Source: a bacterium (lineage in GTDB: Bacteria; Campylobacterota; Campylobacteria; Campylobacterales; Sulfurimonadaceae). Taken from it: 64,000 nucleotides of DNA. Location: contig JAHJGM010000055.1 in assembly GCA_018824305.1 (NCBI GenBank), positions 28,504 through 92,503 on the forward strand, read 5' to 3'. A program made the position numbers and the translations under genes. Below are positions 54,178-63,656 of this stretch, piece by piece (within the stretch, counting starts at the first letter, position 1; each line of letters begins with the position of its first letter). The notes under the pieces are model-generated. The model had not been told where the DNA came from and made no database searches. It saw nothing but the letters and a program-made list of their open reading frames with translations.

Positions 54178-55783
54178 GAGTCGCTTTTACAAATGCTAAT
54201 ATAGTGGGATTTGGAGTTTGCAGACGTGATGTGAACTCCGGGTGAAACTGCACACCTAAGAACCATGGATGATCTTTGACTTCCACTGTCTCTATCAGAC
54301 CGTTTGATTCGCCTGTGACGATCATACCTGCATCTTCAAGTGCTTTGCGGTAAGTCGGGTTTGCTTCATAACGGTGACGATGACGTTCAAAGATCACTTG
54401 TTCACCGTTGTATGCATTGCGAAGGATCGAACCCTCTTTTGTTTCACAAGGATACTCTCCAAGACGAAGTGTTCCGCCCATCGGAGATACATGCGTACGG
54501 AGTTGTTTGTTTCCGCTTTGATCTAGGAAATTATCTATCAGATAGATCATAGGATACGGAGTGTTCTCATCAAACTCTGTAGAGTTTGCACCCTCATAAC
54601 CAAGAACGTTTCTAGCATACTCGACAAGTGTGAGCTGCATACCAAGACAGATACCAAGATATGGGATCTTGTTTGTACGTGCATAGTTGATAGCCTGTAT
54701 CTTGCCCTCGACACCGCGGTTACCAAAACCGCCTGCGACTAGAATGGAATCACACTCCGCTAAAAGCGCTTGGGCACCTTTTTCCTCTATCTCTTCACTG
54801 TCTACCCAAATGATCTCAACACGAGTATCAAGGTGTGCACCCGAGTGGATAAGAGACTCTGTAAGAGACTTATAAGATTCTTTCAGTTGAAGATATTTAC
54901 CGACAAAACCAAGGATGATACGGTTTTTAGGCTGGACTATCTTTTTAACTAGTTCATCCCATTTTTCCATATCAGGATTCAAGTCGCCAAGCCCCAGCTC
55001 TTTTGCAATAGGTATCAAGATATTTTGTCTTAAAAATGACATCGGAACATCGTAGATAGATGCTGCATCAAGTGCTTCTATGACACTGTCCGTATGCACG
55101 TCACATCCCATTGCAAGTTTTTTCTTAAATGTCTTAGGAAGTGCGTTTTCACTTCTTGCGATGATCATGTGAGGCGTGATACCGATACGGCGAAGCTCTT
55201 GGACTGAGTGTTGCGTCGGTTTACTTTTTAGCTCGCCTGCTGCTTTGATATACGGGATGAGTGCAACGTGGACAAAAAATGTTCCCTCGACTTCATCATC
55301 ATGTTTCATCTGACGGATCGCTTCCATAAACGGCAAGCCCTCTATATCTCCGACAGTACCGCCAAGCTCGACGATAAGAACATCTCTGTCCTCTCCCGCT
55401 TTCTTGATACGGTTTACGATTTCGCCTACGATATGGGGAACGACTTGAATAGTCTGTCCGAGATACCCTCCGCTTCTTTCGCGTTCGATGACCGAAAGAT
55501 AGACCTGTCCTGTTGTGAAGTTGCTTGATTTAAGAAAAGAGGTGTCTAGAAATCTTTCATAGTTCCCGATGTCAAGGTCAGTCTCGGCACCATCTTTGGT
55601 TACGAAGACTTCTCCGTGTTCAAGCGGACTCATAGTCCCGGGATCGACGTTGATGTATGGATCTATTTTGAGCATTCCTACATTTATGCCTGAGTGCTTA
55701 AGAAGCGTCCCGATACTAGCTGCTGTAATACCTTTTCCAAGGGAACTTAAAACCCCTCCGGTAACAAAAATGTATTTAGTCAT
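54161..55783 (-). CDS. pyrG: CTP synthase
   Basis: 540 residues. Makes CTP from UTP with glutamine. Synthetase domain with [20 protein letters not shown] and [12 protein letters not shown]; glutaminase domain with the nucleophile cysteine in [19 protein letters not shown] and the His-Glu pair in [11 protein letters not shown]. Its 3' end overlaps recJ by 17 bases. The start region is short of a clear binding site, but [10 protein letters not shown] is the universal beginning. It diverges from the Kef-type antiporter gene. Confidence 0.96.
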   Translation of the reverse strand: MTKYIFVTGGVLSSLGKGITAASIGTLLKHSGINVGMLKIDPYINVDPGTMSPLEHGEVFVTKDGAETDLDIGNYERFLDTSFLKSSNFTTGQVYLSVIERERSGGYLGQTIQVVPHIVGEIVNRIKKAGEDRDVLIVELGGTVGDIEGLPFMEAIRQMKHDDEVEGTFFVHVALIPYIKAAGELKSKPTQHSVQELRRIGITPHMIIARSENALPKTFKKKLAMGCDVHTDSVIEALDAASIYDVPMSFLRQNILIPIAKELGLGDLNPDMEKWDELVKKIVQPKNRIILGFVGKYLQLKESYKSLTESLIHSGAHLDTRVEIIWVDSEEIEEKGAQALLAECDSILVAGGFGNRGVEGKIQAINYARTNKIPYLGICLGMQLTLVEYARNVLGYEGANSTEFDENTPYPMIYLIDNFLDQSGNKQLRTHVSPMGGTLRLGEYPCETKEGSILRNAYNGEQVIFERHRHRYEANPTYRKALEDAGMIVTGESNGLIETVEVKDHPWFLGVQFHPEFTSRLQTPNPTILAFVKATLEHIS

Positions 55784-55871
55784 GCGTAAACCTTATAGTA
55801 AATAATTACGCGATTATATTGAAAAATCTCTTAAAACTCCATATGTAAAGCAGGTTAAATGACAATTTTGC

Positions 55872-55880
55872 TGTTATAAT
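55872..55880 (+). promoter_or_regulatory. Extended -10 promoter for the Kef-type antiporter
   Basis: TGTTATAAT fits TGn-TATAAT. The start would be near 55887, giving a short leader with the binding site AGGGAG before ATG 55904. Confidence 0.6.
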
Positions 55881-55903
55881 TCTTGAATCATTAGGGAGTT
55901 TGT

Positions 55904-57526
55904 ATGCAAGATGTCATCTTATATATTTCAATCGCTTTAGGTCTGTCCACAATTCTTAATATTGTGCTCAAACATTACGGAATTTCACAGATTATCGGTT
56001 ACATCTTGACAGGTACGCTTATCAGTTACGCATTTGAATTACACGGAAACGATCATAACAGTCTGCTGGATCAGATAGGCGAGTTTGGGATCGTCTTTTT
56101 GATGTTTACGATAGGTCTGGAGATATCCCTTGGCAAGATGAACTCTATGAAACAGCTCATCTTTGGAAACGGATTTTTACAAGTCGGTCTCACGTCGCTT
56201 GTGATCTTTTTGATCTCTTATTATCTGTTTCATCTTGATTATATGACATCGCTTATTATCGCTTTTGCATTTTCGATGTCTTCAACGGCCGTCGTACTTA
56301 CTTATTTGAAGAGTTCAAAGAACATCTATACCTCTTACGGACAAAGAGCGACGGGGATTTTGATCTTTCAGGACATCGCAGTTATCCCTATTTTAATCCT
56401 TATCGGTATCTTGACGAATGAAGCCGGAAAAGATATCTACACGATCCTTTTTCACACTTTTATCAGTGCTGCCATAGTCTTGTTCCTGCTTTTTGTCGTG
56501 GGCAAAAGGGTTATCACGTGGCTGCTTCAGTTTTCGGCTACATCGGAGCTGGATGAGCTGTTTATGGGCTCAGTTTTATTTGTGGTCACCGGTGCGTCGG
56601 TTTTAGCCCACTTCTTAGGGTTTACATATTCTCTTGGTGCATTTGTCGCGGGTATGGTCATCGCCGAGACAAGGTTTCATTATAAAGTCGAATCAGACAT
56701 CGCACCTTTTAAAGATATGCTTCTTGGAACATTCTTCGTCGTTGTGGGGATGAAGATAAATATCATGCTTTTTATGGACAATACTCTTTTAGTCCTCGGT
56801 ATCTTTGCGATAGTGCTGCTGTTAAAAACTTTTATTACGTTTATTGCCATCCGACTTACATCTACAAGCTCCATATCTTTTAAAACGGCACTCTCCCTTT
56901 CTCAAGTGGGAGAGTTTTCATTCGTTATCTTTGCAATCGCTTCTATGGGTGGGATCATTAAAGATGAAATGGCACAACTTTTAGTCTTAGTCGTTATTTT
57001 GTCTATGCTTTTGGCACCGTTTTTGATATCTCAGGTCAGATCGATCTCAAAAATATTTTTTAAAGAAAACATGTCTGTTCCCGAGGTCTCAAATCTACCA
57101 AATAGAGCAGATCATATCGTTGTCTGCGGTTATGGATCGGTAGGCAAATATGTGGCTCAGCAACTGGATCAGTACGGAACGGATTATATTATCGTAGATA
57201 ACAATCCACAGCATGTAAAAAGTGCGATTAACGATAATCTCGAAGCATATCTTGGAGATATGTCAAAGCGATCCATCTTAGAGGCCATCCATGTAAAAGA
57301 TTGCGCGATAGTGATAATAACGCTTGACAATGCCGAGAAGAAAAGACTTATCTGTGAGGCTATTTTAAAACAAACGTTAGATGCAAATATCATCGTAAAA
57401 GTAGCGACTCTTGAAGAAAGATATAACCTTGAAAAATTAAATATCTCGATGATAGTGGATTCAAAGATGGAAGCAGCAAGAGTTTTAGTTGAAAGAGTAA
57501 TGAGTTGTCAGTTAAAATATAAATAG
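55904..57526 (+). CDS. Kef/CPA2-type monovalent cation:proton antiporter with TrkA-N domain
   Basis: 540 residues. About twelve membrane segments fill residues 1-385 (GYILTGTLISYAFEL, GEFGIVFLMFTIGLEISL typical of CPA2), followed by a cytosolic TrkA-N Rossmann domain (HIVVCGYGSVGKYVAQQLDQYG, then IIVDNNP and YLGDMSKRSILEA). Such proteins exchange K+ or Na+ for protons and are gated by nucleotides or glutathione adducts. It lacks the TrkA-C domain. Monocistronic with its own promoter. Confidence 0.9.
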   Translation: MQDVILYISIALGLSTILNIVLKHYGISQIIGYILTGTLISYAFELHGNDHNSLLDQIGEFGIVFLMFTIGLEISLGKMNSMKQLIFGNGFLQVGLTSLVIFLISYYLFHLDYMTSLIIAFAFSMSSTAVVLTYLKSSKNIYTSYGQRATGILIFQDIAVIPILILIGILTNEAGKDIYTILFHTFISAAIVLFLLFVVGKRVITWLLQFSATSELDELFMGSVLFVVTGASVLAHFLGFTYSLGAFVAGMVIAETRFHYKVESDIAPFKDMLLGTFFVVVGMKINIMLFMDNTLLVLGIFAIVLLLKTFITFIAIRLTSTSSISFKTALSLSQVGEFSFVIFAIASMGGIIKDEMAQLLVLVVILSMLLAPFLISQVRSISKIFFKENMSVPEVSNLPNRADHIVVCGYGSVGKYVAQQLDQYGTDYIIVDNNPQHVKSAINDNLEAYLGDMSKRSILEAIHVKDCAIVIITLDNAEKKRLICEAILKQTLDANIIVKVATLEERYNLEKLNISMIVDSKMEAARVLVERVMSCQLKYK

Positions 57527-57540
57527 CCAAGAAGAGGAGA

Positions 57541-58149
57541 TTAATTTCCTCTTGAACCTGGTTTGATAGCTTCACTTCCATTTTTACAAAGCGGACAAGC
57601 TTCTGGTGCATACATCTCAAATGTAAAGTCGGCAAGTGCAAAAAACGGGATATCTTGAGGGAGTTTACAGTTTGGTTTTGTCACCACGTCACTGTGCTCA
57701 CGTTTACAAAAACCGCGGTTTGCCAAAGCTGCGACACCGACGATCTTTCCTCCAAGAGCTTCGATAGCCTTTGCAGCTTCCATTGCAGAACCGCCGGTTG
57801 TGATGATATCTTCACACATAAGCACTTTTTCACCTTTGCTTACTTCAAAGCCGCGGCGGATACTCATCTCTCCATTGACACGCTCTGCAAAGATATATCT
57901 GCAATCTAACGCCTGTGCAAGTGCATAACCTGCGATCAGTCCGCCAAGAGCCGGTGCGCAGACGGTATCTATCTCAAGTCCGCTCTCTTTGATCTGTGCA
58001 GCTAAAGCAGTAGCTAAAAGATTTGCAGTTTTTGGATCTTCCAAAACTTTTGCAGATTGGAGATAATATTGTGAATGGTTTCCTGAACTGAGTTTAAAGT
58101 GTCCCTCTAAAAGAGCGTTGGCATCCATATATATTTTTTTGACATCCAT
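57541..58149 (-). CDS. pyrE: Orotate phosphoribosyltransferase
   Basis: 202 residues. Fifth step of pyrimidine synthesis, making OMP from orotate and [20 protein letters not shown] near the start, the PRPP motif [18 protein letters not shown], and the C-terminal cysteines CPLCKNG. AGGAA precedes the ATG. It lies downstream of frr across an inverted-repeat gap and converges with the antiporter gene, ending 14 bases from it. Confidence 0.94.
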   Translation of the reverse strand: MDVKKIYMDANALLEGHFKLSSGNHSQYYLQSAKVLEDPKTANLLATALAAQIKESGLEIDTVCAPALGGLIAGYALAQALDCRYIFAERVNGEMSIRRGFEVSKGEKVLMCEDIITTGGSAMEAAKAIEALGGKIVGVAALANRGFCKREHSDVVTKPNCKLPQDIPFFALADFTFEMYAPEACPLCKNGSEAIKPGSRGN

Positions 58150-58177
58150 GTGTATTTCCTAGTTTGGATTTTAAGAG

Positions 58178-58203
58178 CATCGGTGATGCGAGAGAGCTCT
58201 CTC
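58178..58203. repeat. Adjacent palindromes in the frr-pyrE gap
   Basis: GCATC-GGT-GATGC (58178-58190) abuts the perfect 14-bp palindrome GAGAGAGCTCTCTC (58190-58203). On the minus strand the pair could fold in the frr-pyrE mRNA; a strong T-tract is missing. Confidence 0.45.
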
Positions 58204-58243
58204 ATGGAGAGACTCTGAGTTCGTGTAGTTTACTTTTTACCTA

Positions 58244-58801
58244 TTAGACTTTAAGTATCTCTACTTCTTTAGTTTTTAGTATGTTGTCTATTTCTGCAAT
58301 ATATTTGTCTGTAAGTTTTTGGATATTGTCTTGGGCCGCTTTTGATTCATCAGCCGTGACTTCTTTATCTTTTTCATGTTTTTTAATTTTATCGTTTGCA
58401 TTGCGTCTGTCGTTTCTGACGGCGACTTTTGCATTTTCACCCATCACTTTCATCTGTTTAACACTTTCTTGGCGTTGTTCAACAGTCATCGGAGGGAAAA
58501 ACAGTTTTATGACGCTTCCGTCATTGTTCGGGTTTACTCCGATATTTGCTTTTGAGATGGCACTGTCGATAATACTTAAAAGATTTTTTTCCCAAGGATT
58601 GATAACTATCGTAGTCGCATCTGTCGCTAAAACTGAACCGACTTGGTCAAGAGGGGTCATCGTTCCGTAGTAATCTATTTTAATATTATCTAGAACCTGA
58701 ACCGTGACTTTTCCCGTGCGGAGAGTCTTAAAATCGTGCATCATATGGTCGATGCTTTTTTTCATTTTAGTTTCACATTCACTAAATATTTCGTTTAACA
58801 T
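58244..58801 (-). CDS. frr: Ribosome recycling factor
   Basis: 185 residues, the standard length. Splits post-termination ribosomes with [23 protein letters not shown] at the start, [14 protein letters not shown], the conserved [18 protein letters not shown] and the long C-terminal helix [26 protein letters not shown] end. AAGGGAAAC is the binding site. It follows secG on the same strand by 100 bases. Confidence 0.97.
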   Translation of the reverse strand: MLNEIFSECETKMKKSIDHMMHDFKTLRTGKVTVQVLDNIKIDYYGTMTPLDQVGSVLATDATTIVINPWEKNLLSIIDSAISKANIGVNPNNDGSVIKLFFPPMTVEQRQESVKQMKVMGENAKVAVRNDRRNANDKIKKHEKDKEVTADESKAAQDNIQKLTDKYIAEIDNILKTKEVEILKV

Positions 58802-58901
58802 AGTTTCCCTTATGTATTATAATTGACTGAAAAAGTCTGATAGTAAAATTGTAGCGAAATGGTTTTAAAAAAGAGTTTAGTGCAAGAGATTATCTTGCAC
58901 T

Positions 58902-59225
58902 TTATTTTGTAGTGTTTGTTTCTTTTGCAGTAACAGGAGCAGTAGGTGCTTCGACGACATTGCTTTCTTTGACGGTGTCGACTACCGATTCACTTTTAGC
59001 TTTAGAGTAAACATAGCCAAGAGCAATAGTATTTACTAAAAATAAAAAGCCTAGAATGAAAGTAGTTTTAGCTAAAAAGCTACCCGGTCCTTTAGCTCCA
59101 AAAACAGACTCGTTTGAGCCACTGTATGCACCTAGTCCTATACTAGAACTTTTTTGTAAAAGTACAACGATCACGACTGCAACAACAAGTACAATCTGAA
59201 CAATAAGCAAAAAGCTTGTAGTCAT
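58902..59225 (-). CDS. secG: Preprotein translocase subunit SecG
   Basis: 107 residues. Small membrane subunit of the SecYEG channel. Two membrane segments (about residues 4-23 and 50-72) with the conserved cytoplasmic loop VVLLQKSSSIGLGAYSGSNESVFGAKGPGSFLAKTT (shown only as a whole region here: residues 20-55). The C-terminal tail is Ala/Thr/Lys-rich and low-complexity. AGAGGAA is the binding site. Sits just before frr and diverges from the znu operon. Confidence 0.93.
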   Translation of the reverse strand: MTTSFLLIVQIVLVVAVVIVVLLQKSSSIGLGAYSGSNESVFGAKGPGSFLAKTTFILGFLFLVNTIALGYVYSKAKSESVVDTVKESNVVEAPTAPVTAKETNTTK

Positions 59226-59333
59226 ATAAATTCCTCTGCTATCTTTGGCTAATTAAAGCATTGATAGAATATATAAAAGTTGCGAATTATATCCAAATAT
59301 ATCGAAGATGCAAAATATAAAGCGGTTATTGGC

Positions 59334-59349
59334 TATAATTATCATAATT
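59334..59349 (+). promoter_or_regulatory. Promoter and candidate metalloregulator operator of the znu operon
   Basis: The -10 TATAAT (59334-59339) overlaps the 13-bp inverted repeat AATTAT-C-ATAATT (59337-59349). The A/T-rich hyphenated dyad on the start site resembles Fur/Zur-family operators. The start would be near 59346. Confidence 0.45.
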
Positions 59350-59367
59350 TTAATGAAAAGAATATGC

Positions 59368-60315
59368 ATGAAAACTATCAAGACCATATCGATTTTGTTG
59401 ATATTGCTTTTAGGAGCTTTTGTATATTACGCTTTACATGTAAGCGATAAAACAGATGGTGGAGAGGGTACTAAAAATGTACAGAAATCAAAACCGCTCA
59501 TAGCGCTTAGCACCTATGCTCTTTATGATGCCGCAAAAAATATTGCAGGAGAGAGCGTAGAGTGTTTTTGCATTCTTCCTTATGGGGTCGAAGTACACGA
59601 TTTTGAGCCGACGCCAAAGATCATGGCAAGACTTCATGATGCTGATTTAGTCGTTTACAGCGGTGCAGGACTACAGCCTTGGACACACACTTTTGAAGAT
59701 GAGAAGAACGGGCTTGATATGAGCGGTTATGTCAAACTTCTAAGAGCTTCACATGATGAGGAAGAGAGCGGGCACCATCATGAGTCGGAGTTTGACCCTC
59801 ATTATTGGTTAGACACAGACAATATGATCACAGCAGTAAATGTATTAAAAGAAAAATTTATCAAGTTGTTACCTGAAAACAGAGAGCTATATATTGCAAA
59901 TGCCGAGGCATACATCGCAAAACTAAAAGAGATAGATGATCTTTACAGACAGAAGATGCAGACATGTAAGATAGATACTATTGTAGTCGATCATAATGCA
60001 TTCTCATATTTAGCTTCAAAATATGGCTTTTATGTAGAGTCTATCAGCGGACTTTCACCAGATGCTCAACCGAGTGCAAAGGTCATGGGAAGTATTATAG
60101 ACAAAGTAAAAGATCAAAATATCACAACGATATTTTTCGAATCATTTGCAAGCGATAAGCTCATCAGTGCTATTGCAACCGATGCCAAGGTAAAAGTGGA
60201 TGTGCTTCAGCCGATCGCCAATATAACCAAAGATGAGTCACTTGATGGAAGTTCATATTACTCTTTAATGCTTCAAAATCTAGAAAAGATGTCAAAGGCT
60301 AGAGAGTGCCGATAA
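59368..60315 (+). CDS. znuA: Zinc ABC transporter, periplasmic binding protein
   Basis: 315 residues. Cluster 9 metal-binding lipoprotein/periplasmic protein. Signal-like segment at the start (TISILLILLLGAFVYYALHV). Metal-binding residues: VEVHDFEPTP, the short His-rich loop ESGHHHESEFDPHYWLD, VVDHNAFSYLASKYGF and ESFASDKL. An earlier ATG at 59308 or 59353 would put the frame upstream of or on the predicted transcription start, so ATG 59368 is preferred. Zinc is more likely than manganese from the His-rich loop, but the metal is inferred. It starts a znuA-znuC-znuB operon. Confidence 0.85.
   Translation: MKTIKTISILLILLLGAFVYYALHVSDKTDGGEGTKNVQKSKPLIALSTYALYDAAKNIAGESVECFCILPYGVEVHDFEPTPKIMARLHDADLVVYSGAGLQPWTHTFEDEKNGLDMSGYVKLLRASHDEEESGHHHESEFDPHYWLDTDNMITAVNVLKEKFIKLLPENRELYIANAEAYIAKLKEIDDLYRQKMQTCKIDTIVVDHNAFSYLASKYGFYVESISGLSPDAQPSAKVMGSIIDKVKDQNITTIFFESFASDKLISAIATDAKVKVDVLQPIANITKDESLDGSSYYSLMLQNLEKMSKARECR
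59434..59443. repeat. TTACATGTAA palindrome, copy 12
   Basis: Exact copy in znuA, read as L-H-V-S; GCTTTACATGTAAGC surrounds it. Confidence 0.8.
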
Positions 60316-61076
60316 AGTTTGAGGTGCCTATTTTTGATGTTTCATCTCTAGGGTTTAGGGTGAACTCTCAAAATATTTTAGAATCGCTTTCATTTAAGAT
60401 CTTTTCCGGTGAGTATGATGCCATCATAGGTCCAAACGGCGGAGGCAAGACAACGCTCATCCGTCTTCTTCTTGGTCTTGAAAAGCCGACAAACGGGAAT
60501 ATCAAGATATTTGGCAAAAGAATAGAAGAGTTTACAAATTGGGATAAAATCGGTTATGTCCCCCAACGGGCCTCACATGTAGATATCTCTTTTCCCGCAA
60601 CAGTGCTTGATGTGGTAAAGATGGGAAGAACTGCAAAAAGAGGTTTTTTCGCGAGATACACCAAAGAAGACGCGGCATGTGTGGAAGATGCCATGAGAAA
60701 GATGGACGTCTTTGATATAAAAGAGAAGATGATTGGCACGCTTTCAGGCGGACAAAGACAAAGAGTGATGATAGCACGTGCTCTTGCTTCAAAACCCGAA
60801 GTACTTATTTTGGATGAGCCAAATACTGGAGTCGATGTAAAGTCTCAGCAGAGATTCTATGAACTTTTAAGAGCTTTAAACAGAGATGAGAAGATAACCA
60901 TCATATTTATCACACATGATATCGGAGTGATCGCAGATGACATTAAAAGACTTTTTACGGTAAACAGAAAACTGCTTACATGTAACAATCCAAAAGAGGC
61001 GATAAGCTGTGAAGATATGAGCAAACTTTACGGAGTGGAGGCACATCTTTTGTATCACCATCACCACCATCATTGA
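60306..61076 (+). CDS. znuC: Zinc ABC transporter, ATP-binding protein with native C-terminal hexahistidine
   Basis: 256 residues. ABC ATPase that powers metal import. Walker A IIGPNGGGKTTLIRL, Q-loop GYVPQRAS, signature LSGGQRQRVMIARAL, Walker B LILDEPNTG and switch histidine FITHDIG. The start is GTG 60306, overlapping znuA by 10 bases, with AAAGG six bases upstream. The protein ends with six consecutive histidines after LLY, in genomic context and directly before the znuB binding site. A metal-sensing or -buffering tail is an attractive inference. Confidence 0.93.
   Translation: MPIKFEVPIFDVSSLGFRVNSQNILESLSFKIFSGEYDAIIGPNGGGKTTLIRLLLGLEKPTNGNIKIFGKRIEEFTNWDKIGYVPQRASHVDISFPATVLDVVKMGRTAKRGFFARYTKEDAACVEDAMRKMDVFDIKEKMIGTLSGGQRQRVMIARALASKPEVLILDEPNTGVDVKSQQRFYELLRALNRDEKITIIFITHDIGVIADDIKRLFTVNRKLLTCNNPKEAISCEDMSKLYGVEAHLLYHHHHHH
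60976..60985. repeat. TTACATGTAA palindrome, copy 13
   Basis: Exact copy in znuC, read as L-T-C-N. Confidence 0.8.
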
Positions 61077-61089
61077 AGGTTTATAAGTA

Positions 61090-61878
61090 ATGTTTGAATA
61101 CGATTTTATGCAAAGAGCATTTATAGCCGGGTTTATTATTGCGACACTCGCATCTATCAGCGGTTCGTTTGTCGTACTAAAGCGCTACTCTATGATGACT
61201 GAGACACTGGCTCATTCTGCACTTGTGGGTGTGGCTGTGGGGCTTTTTGCAGGGCTTTCTCCTCTTTGGATGGCTGTTATTATGTCCATATTTAGCGCTT
61301 GGCTTATAGAGTATCTCAGAAGTACGTTTCACCTTTATTCAGATGCAATACTCGCTATCTTCCTTTCAGGCGGTCTTGCGCTTGCTATCATCATAGTCTC
61401 GCTCGGCGGTGCATTTAACAACTCCCTGTTTAGTTATCTCTTTGGTTCCATATTGGCAGTAAGTGATGATGACTTGGTTAGTATGGCTATTTTTGGCTCC
61501 ATCTCCCTTGTTCTACTGCTGGGGTTTTCAAAAGAGCTCTTTTTTATAGCATATGATGAGGAAGTCGCCATTACAAGCGGCATAAAAGTAAAGATGCTAA
61601 ATTATCTGTTGGTCACCATCGTTGCAGTGATCATCGCTCTTTCTATCAGGGTCGTAGGAACCTTATTGATAGGCGCGCTTATGGTTATTCCAAGTATCGC
61701 AGCGCTTCAGTACAGACAGGGGTTCTTAAAGACAGTCCTTATATCTTTGACTTTTGCGCTCTCATCGGTTGCTATTGGTATGACACTATCATATTATTAT
61801 TCATTGCCTTCAGGTGCAACCATAGTTATGTCGGTAATTCTATTTTTTGTTATATCGTTGGTCGTAAATAAGAGATGA
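61090..61878 (+). CDS. znuB: Zinc ABC transporter, permease
   Basis: 262 residues with about eight membrane segments, ABC-3 family. MQRAFIAGFIIATLASISGSFVVLKRYSMM and MTETLAHSALVGVAVGLF are classic; the later VGTLLIGALMVIPSIAALQ is the substrate-pathway helix of the family. It starts 13 bases after znuC and overlaps the following methyltransferase gene by 4 bases (ATGA). Confidence 0.93.
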   Translation: MFEYDFMQRAFIAGFIIATLASISGSFVVLKRYSMMTETLAHSALVGVAVGLFAGLSPLWMAVIMSIFSAWLIEYLRSTFHLYSDAILAIFLSGGLALAIIIVSLGGAFNNSLFSYLFGSILAVSDDDLVSMAIFGSISLVLLLGFSKELFFIAYDEEVAITSGIKVKMLNYLLVTIVAVIIALSIRVVGTLLIGALMVIPSIAALQYRQGFLKTVLISLTFALSSVAIGMTLSYYYSLPSGATIVMSVILFFVISLVVNKR

Positions 61879-62588
61879 AAGTTAGTCAAGAGTTTTCAAA
61901 ATACGCAAAAGAGTATCCTAAATTCAACCAAATACAAGAGGAAGTGGCAAAAAAGCTTATAAAGTTTCTTGCATCTACAGAGCACTTTACATATAAACCA
62001 AAAAAGATCTTGGATTTGGGCTGTGGAAGCGGAGCTGTTTACAATCTCATCGATTGGAAAGTCGAGAGGTTTATAGGTGTTGATTTTTCTCACAAGATGC
62101 TTGAGCTTCACCCAAAAGCTGAAAATGTCACATGTCTGCTTGGAGATTTTAATGACAACAGACTTTTTGAGGAGCTTTTAAAAGAGGAGTTTGATTATAT
62201 AGTATCGGCTTCAGCGCTTCAATGGGCGGAAGATTTAGAGAGTATATTTAAAAATATCGCAGGATTTCATCTTCCTGTATCTTTGGCTGTTTTTACATCC
62301 GGTACGTTTGCTGCAATAAACAAGACAGCAAAAGTGGATGCGATAACACCGTCAAAAGAGAAAATCATAGAACTGGCTGAAAAGTATTTGGATGCAGAGA
62401 TAGAAATTGTAAACTACTCTTTAGAGTTTGAAACTGTTCGGGATATGTTTCGCTACATTAAAAAAAGCGGAGTGAGTGCAGCACGTAATGTGCTGAATTA
62501 CAAACAGACGAAAAAACTTATGGATGAGTATCCTCTAAATTATTTAGAGTTTGAAGTCGTTTATATAAACTCTTTCTCTAAAGCGTAA
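61875..62588 (+). CDS. BioC-like SAM-dependent methyltransferase
   Basis: 237 residues. SAM-binding motif ILDLGCGSGAVYNLI, then FIGVDFSHKMLE and DYIVSASALQWAEDLESIF; the last matches malonyl-ACP methyltransferase BioC, where ALQW is characteristic. The C-terminal VRDMFRYIKKSGVSAARNVLNYKQ is also BioC-like. BioC starts biotin synthesis by masking malonyl-ACP. However, no other bio gene is near, and it is translationally coupled to znuB, so the assignment stays tentative; a generic methyltransferase is the alternative. It converges with the ThiD2-like gene. Confidence 0.7.
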   Translation: MKVSQEFSKYAKEYPKFNQIQEEVAKKLIKFLASTEHFTYKPKKILDLGCGSGAVYNLIDWKVERFIGVDFSHKMLELHPKAENVTCLLGDFNDNRLFEELLKEEFDYIVSASALQWAEDLESIFKNIAGFHLPVSLAVFTSGTFAAINKTAKVDAITPSKEKIIELAEKYLDAEIEIVNYSLEFETVRDMFRYIKKSGVSAARNVLNYKQTKKLMDEYPLNYLEFEVVYINSFSKA

Positions 62589-62956
62589 AGAGCATATCTT
62601 ATATGTTTGAAGTTTTCTGAGAGGTTCGCATCTATGAGCTTATACATCTCTTCTAAAACACGTGATGATTCCTGTGCTCTTTTGAAATTTGCAGTTATGA
62701 TGTTTTGTAGGCTTTCTCTGTTCATCTCAGATGAGGTTGAAGGTCGAAGAACATCATTGATGCTGTCTCTTCCGTTTAAAAGTGGTTTTAGATCATCTAT
62801 TTTTGCCAGATGGCGAAGTTCTTTGAGTCTTAAAGAGAGCTCTTTATTGTTATCTCTATATCTCGCGATATCTTCGACGACACGAATCCCCTCTTTCAGA
62901 CGATTGAGGTTCGCATCACACACCCGAAAAAGTTCGGGTGTCATTTCATTAGTCAT
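62561..62956 (-). CDS. ThiD2-like thiamine-pathway domain protein
   Basis: About 131 residues from ATG 62956. The sequence MTPELFRVCDANLNRLKEGIRVVEDIARYRDNN matches the small domain fused N-terminally to thiamine-phosphate synthase (ThiE) in some bacteria, described as ThiD2, a hydroxymethylpyrimidine-phosphate kinase. Here it stands alone, without ThiE in the window. LRHLAKIDDLKPLL, GRDSINDVLRP and KRAQESSRVLEEM continue the family pattern. It begins within the stop region of the Bax inhibitor-type gene. An upstream ATG (62977) would extend into that gene. Confidence 0.68.
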   Translation of the reverse strand: MTNEMTPELFRVCDANLNRLKEGIRVVEDIARYRDNNKELSLRLKELRHLAKIDDLKPLLNGRDSINDVLRPSTSSEMNRESLQNIITANFKRAQESSRVLEEMYKLIDANLSENFKHIRYALYALEKEFI

Positions 62957-63656
62957 CACTTGAACCAAAGATGCCAAACAGTTGTAAAAGAGTTATAAAC
63001 AGATTAAAGAAATCTAGGTACAACGCGATCGCACCGTCCATCGGTGTCTCATACGCACCGTTTATAACGTTTTGAGTATCATGGATAACCATTACACTGA
63101 TCACAAGCAAGAATGCAGCTTGAATAAACAAGAAGATTGCAGGACTGTGAATAAAAAATACATTTATCAATGAAAATGCAAGAATTACAAAGAATGCAAT
63201 AACGAGTGGCTTACTATAAGTAGTAAAATCTTTAGTCGTTTTAACAGCAAAAAAGCTAAGTGCACCAAAAAGAGCAGATGTCATTAAAAATGCATTTGCA
63301 ACTAAAGCACCGCCGCCATTCATTCCGAGTATATGACTTAAAAGTGGAGTAATAATAACACCGCTTGCAAATGTAAAAGCAAATAATGCGATCATATTTA
63401 TTCCGGGTTTATTTTTTACCATATTTAAACCAAACATTCCAAATAGCATCCAAGGGATAGCTATAAACCAATAATTTGCCGCAACAACTCCAGCAAATGG
63501 AATCCCAACATACGCTCCGACTGCCGCTGCAAGCATCGATGCCGCAAACAACTTGTATGTTTCTTTTACAAAAGAGACAGTCTGTGCTTCAGTACGGCGC
63601 GCAGTTTCAAATCCAAATGAAGTAGATCTTGCATAATCTCTATCATATAATCCCAT
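62949..63656 (-). CDS. Bax inhibitor-1 / YccA family membrane protein
   Basis: 235 residues with seven membrane segments from about residue 32 onwards. The polar N-terminus (MGLYDRDYARSTSFGFETARRTEAQ) precedes them, and the C-terminal GALALYLDFFNLFITLLQLFG-type motif (DGAIALYLDFFNLFITLL) is the family hallmark. Bacterial members modulate FtsH or calcium leak; the exact role here is unknown. AGGAG is a strong binding site. It overlaps the ThiD2-like gene by 8 bases and diverges from the rRNA promoter. Confidence 0.92.
   Translation of the reverse strand: MGLYDRDYARSTSFGFETARRTEAQTVSFVKETYKLFAASMLAAAVGAYVGIPFAGVVAANYWFIAIPWMLFGMFGLNMVKNKPGINMIALFAFTFASGVIITPLLSHILGMNGGGALVANAFLMTSALFGALSFFAVKTTKDFTTYSKPLVIAFFVILAFSLINVFFIHSPAIFLFIQAAFLLVISVMVIHDTQNVINGAYETPMDGAIALYLDFFNLFITLLQLFGIFGSSDD

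Noticed and set aside
60306..61076. Hexahistidine end as a cloning tag artefact
   Set aside because: Codons are mixed CAC/CAT, the natural stop and the znuB binding site follow directly, and flanking genes are contiguous.
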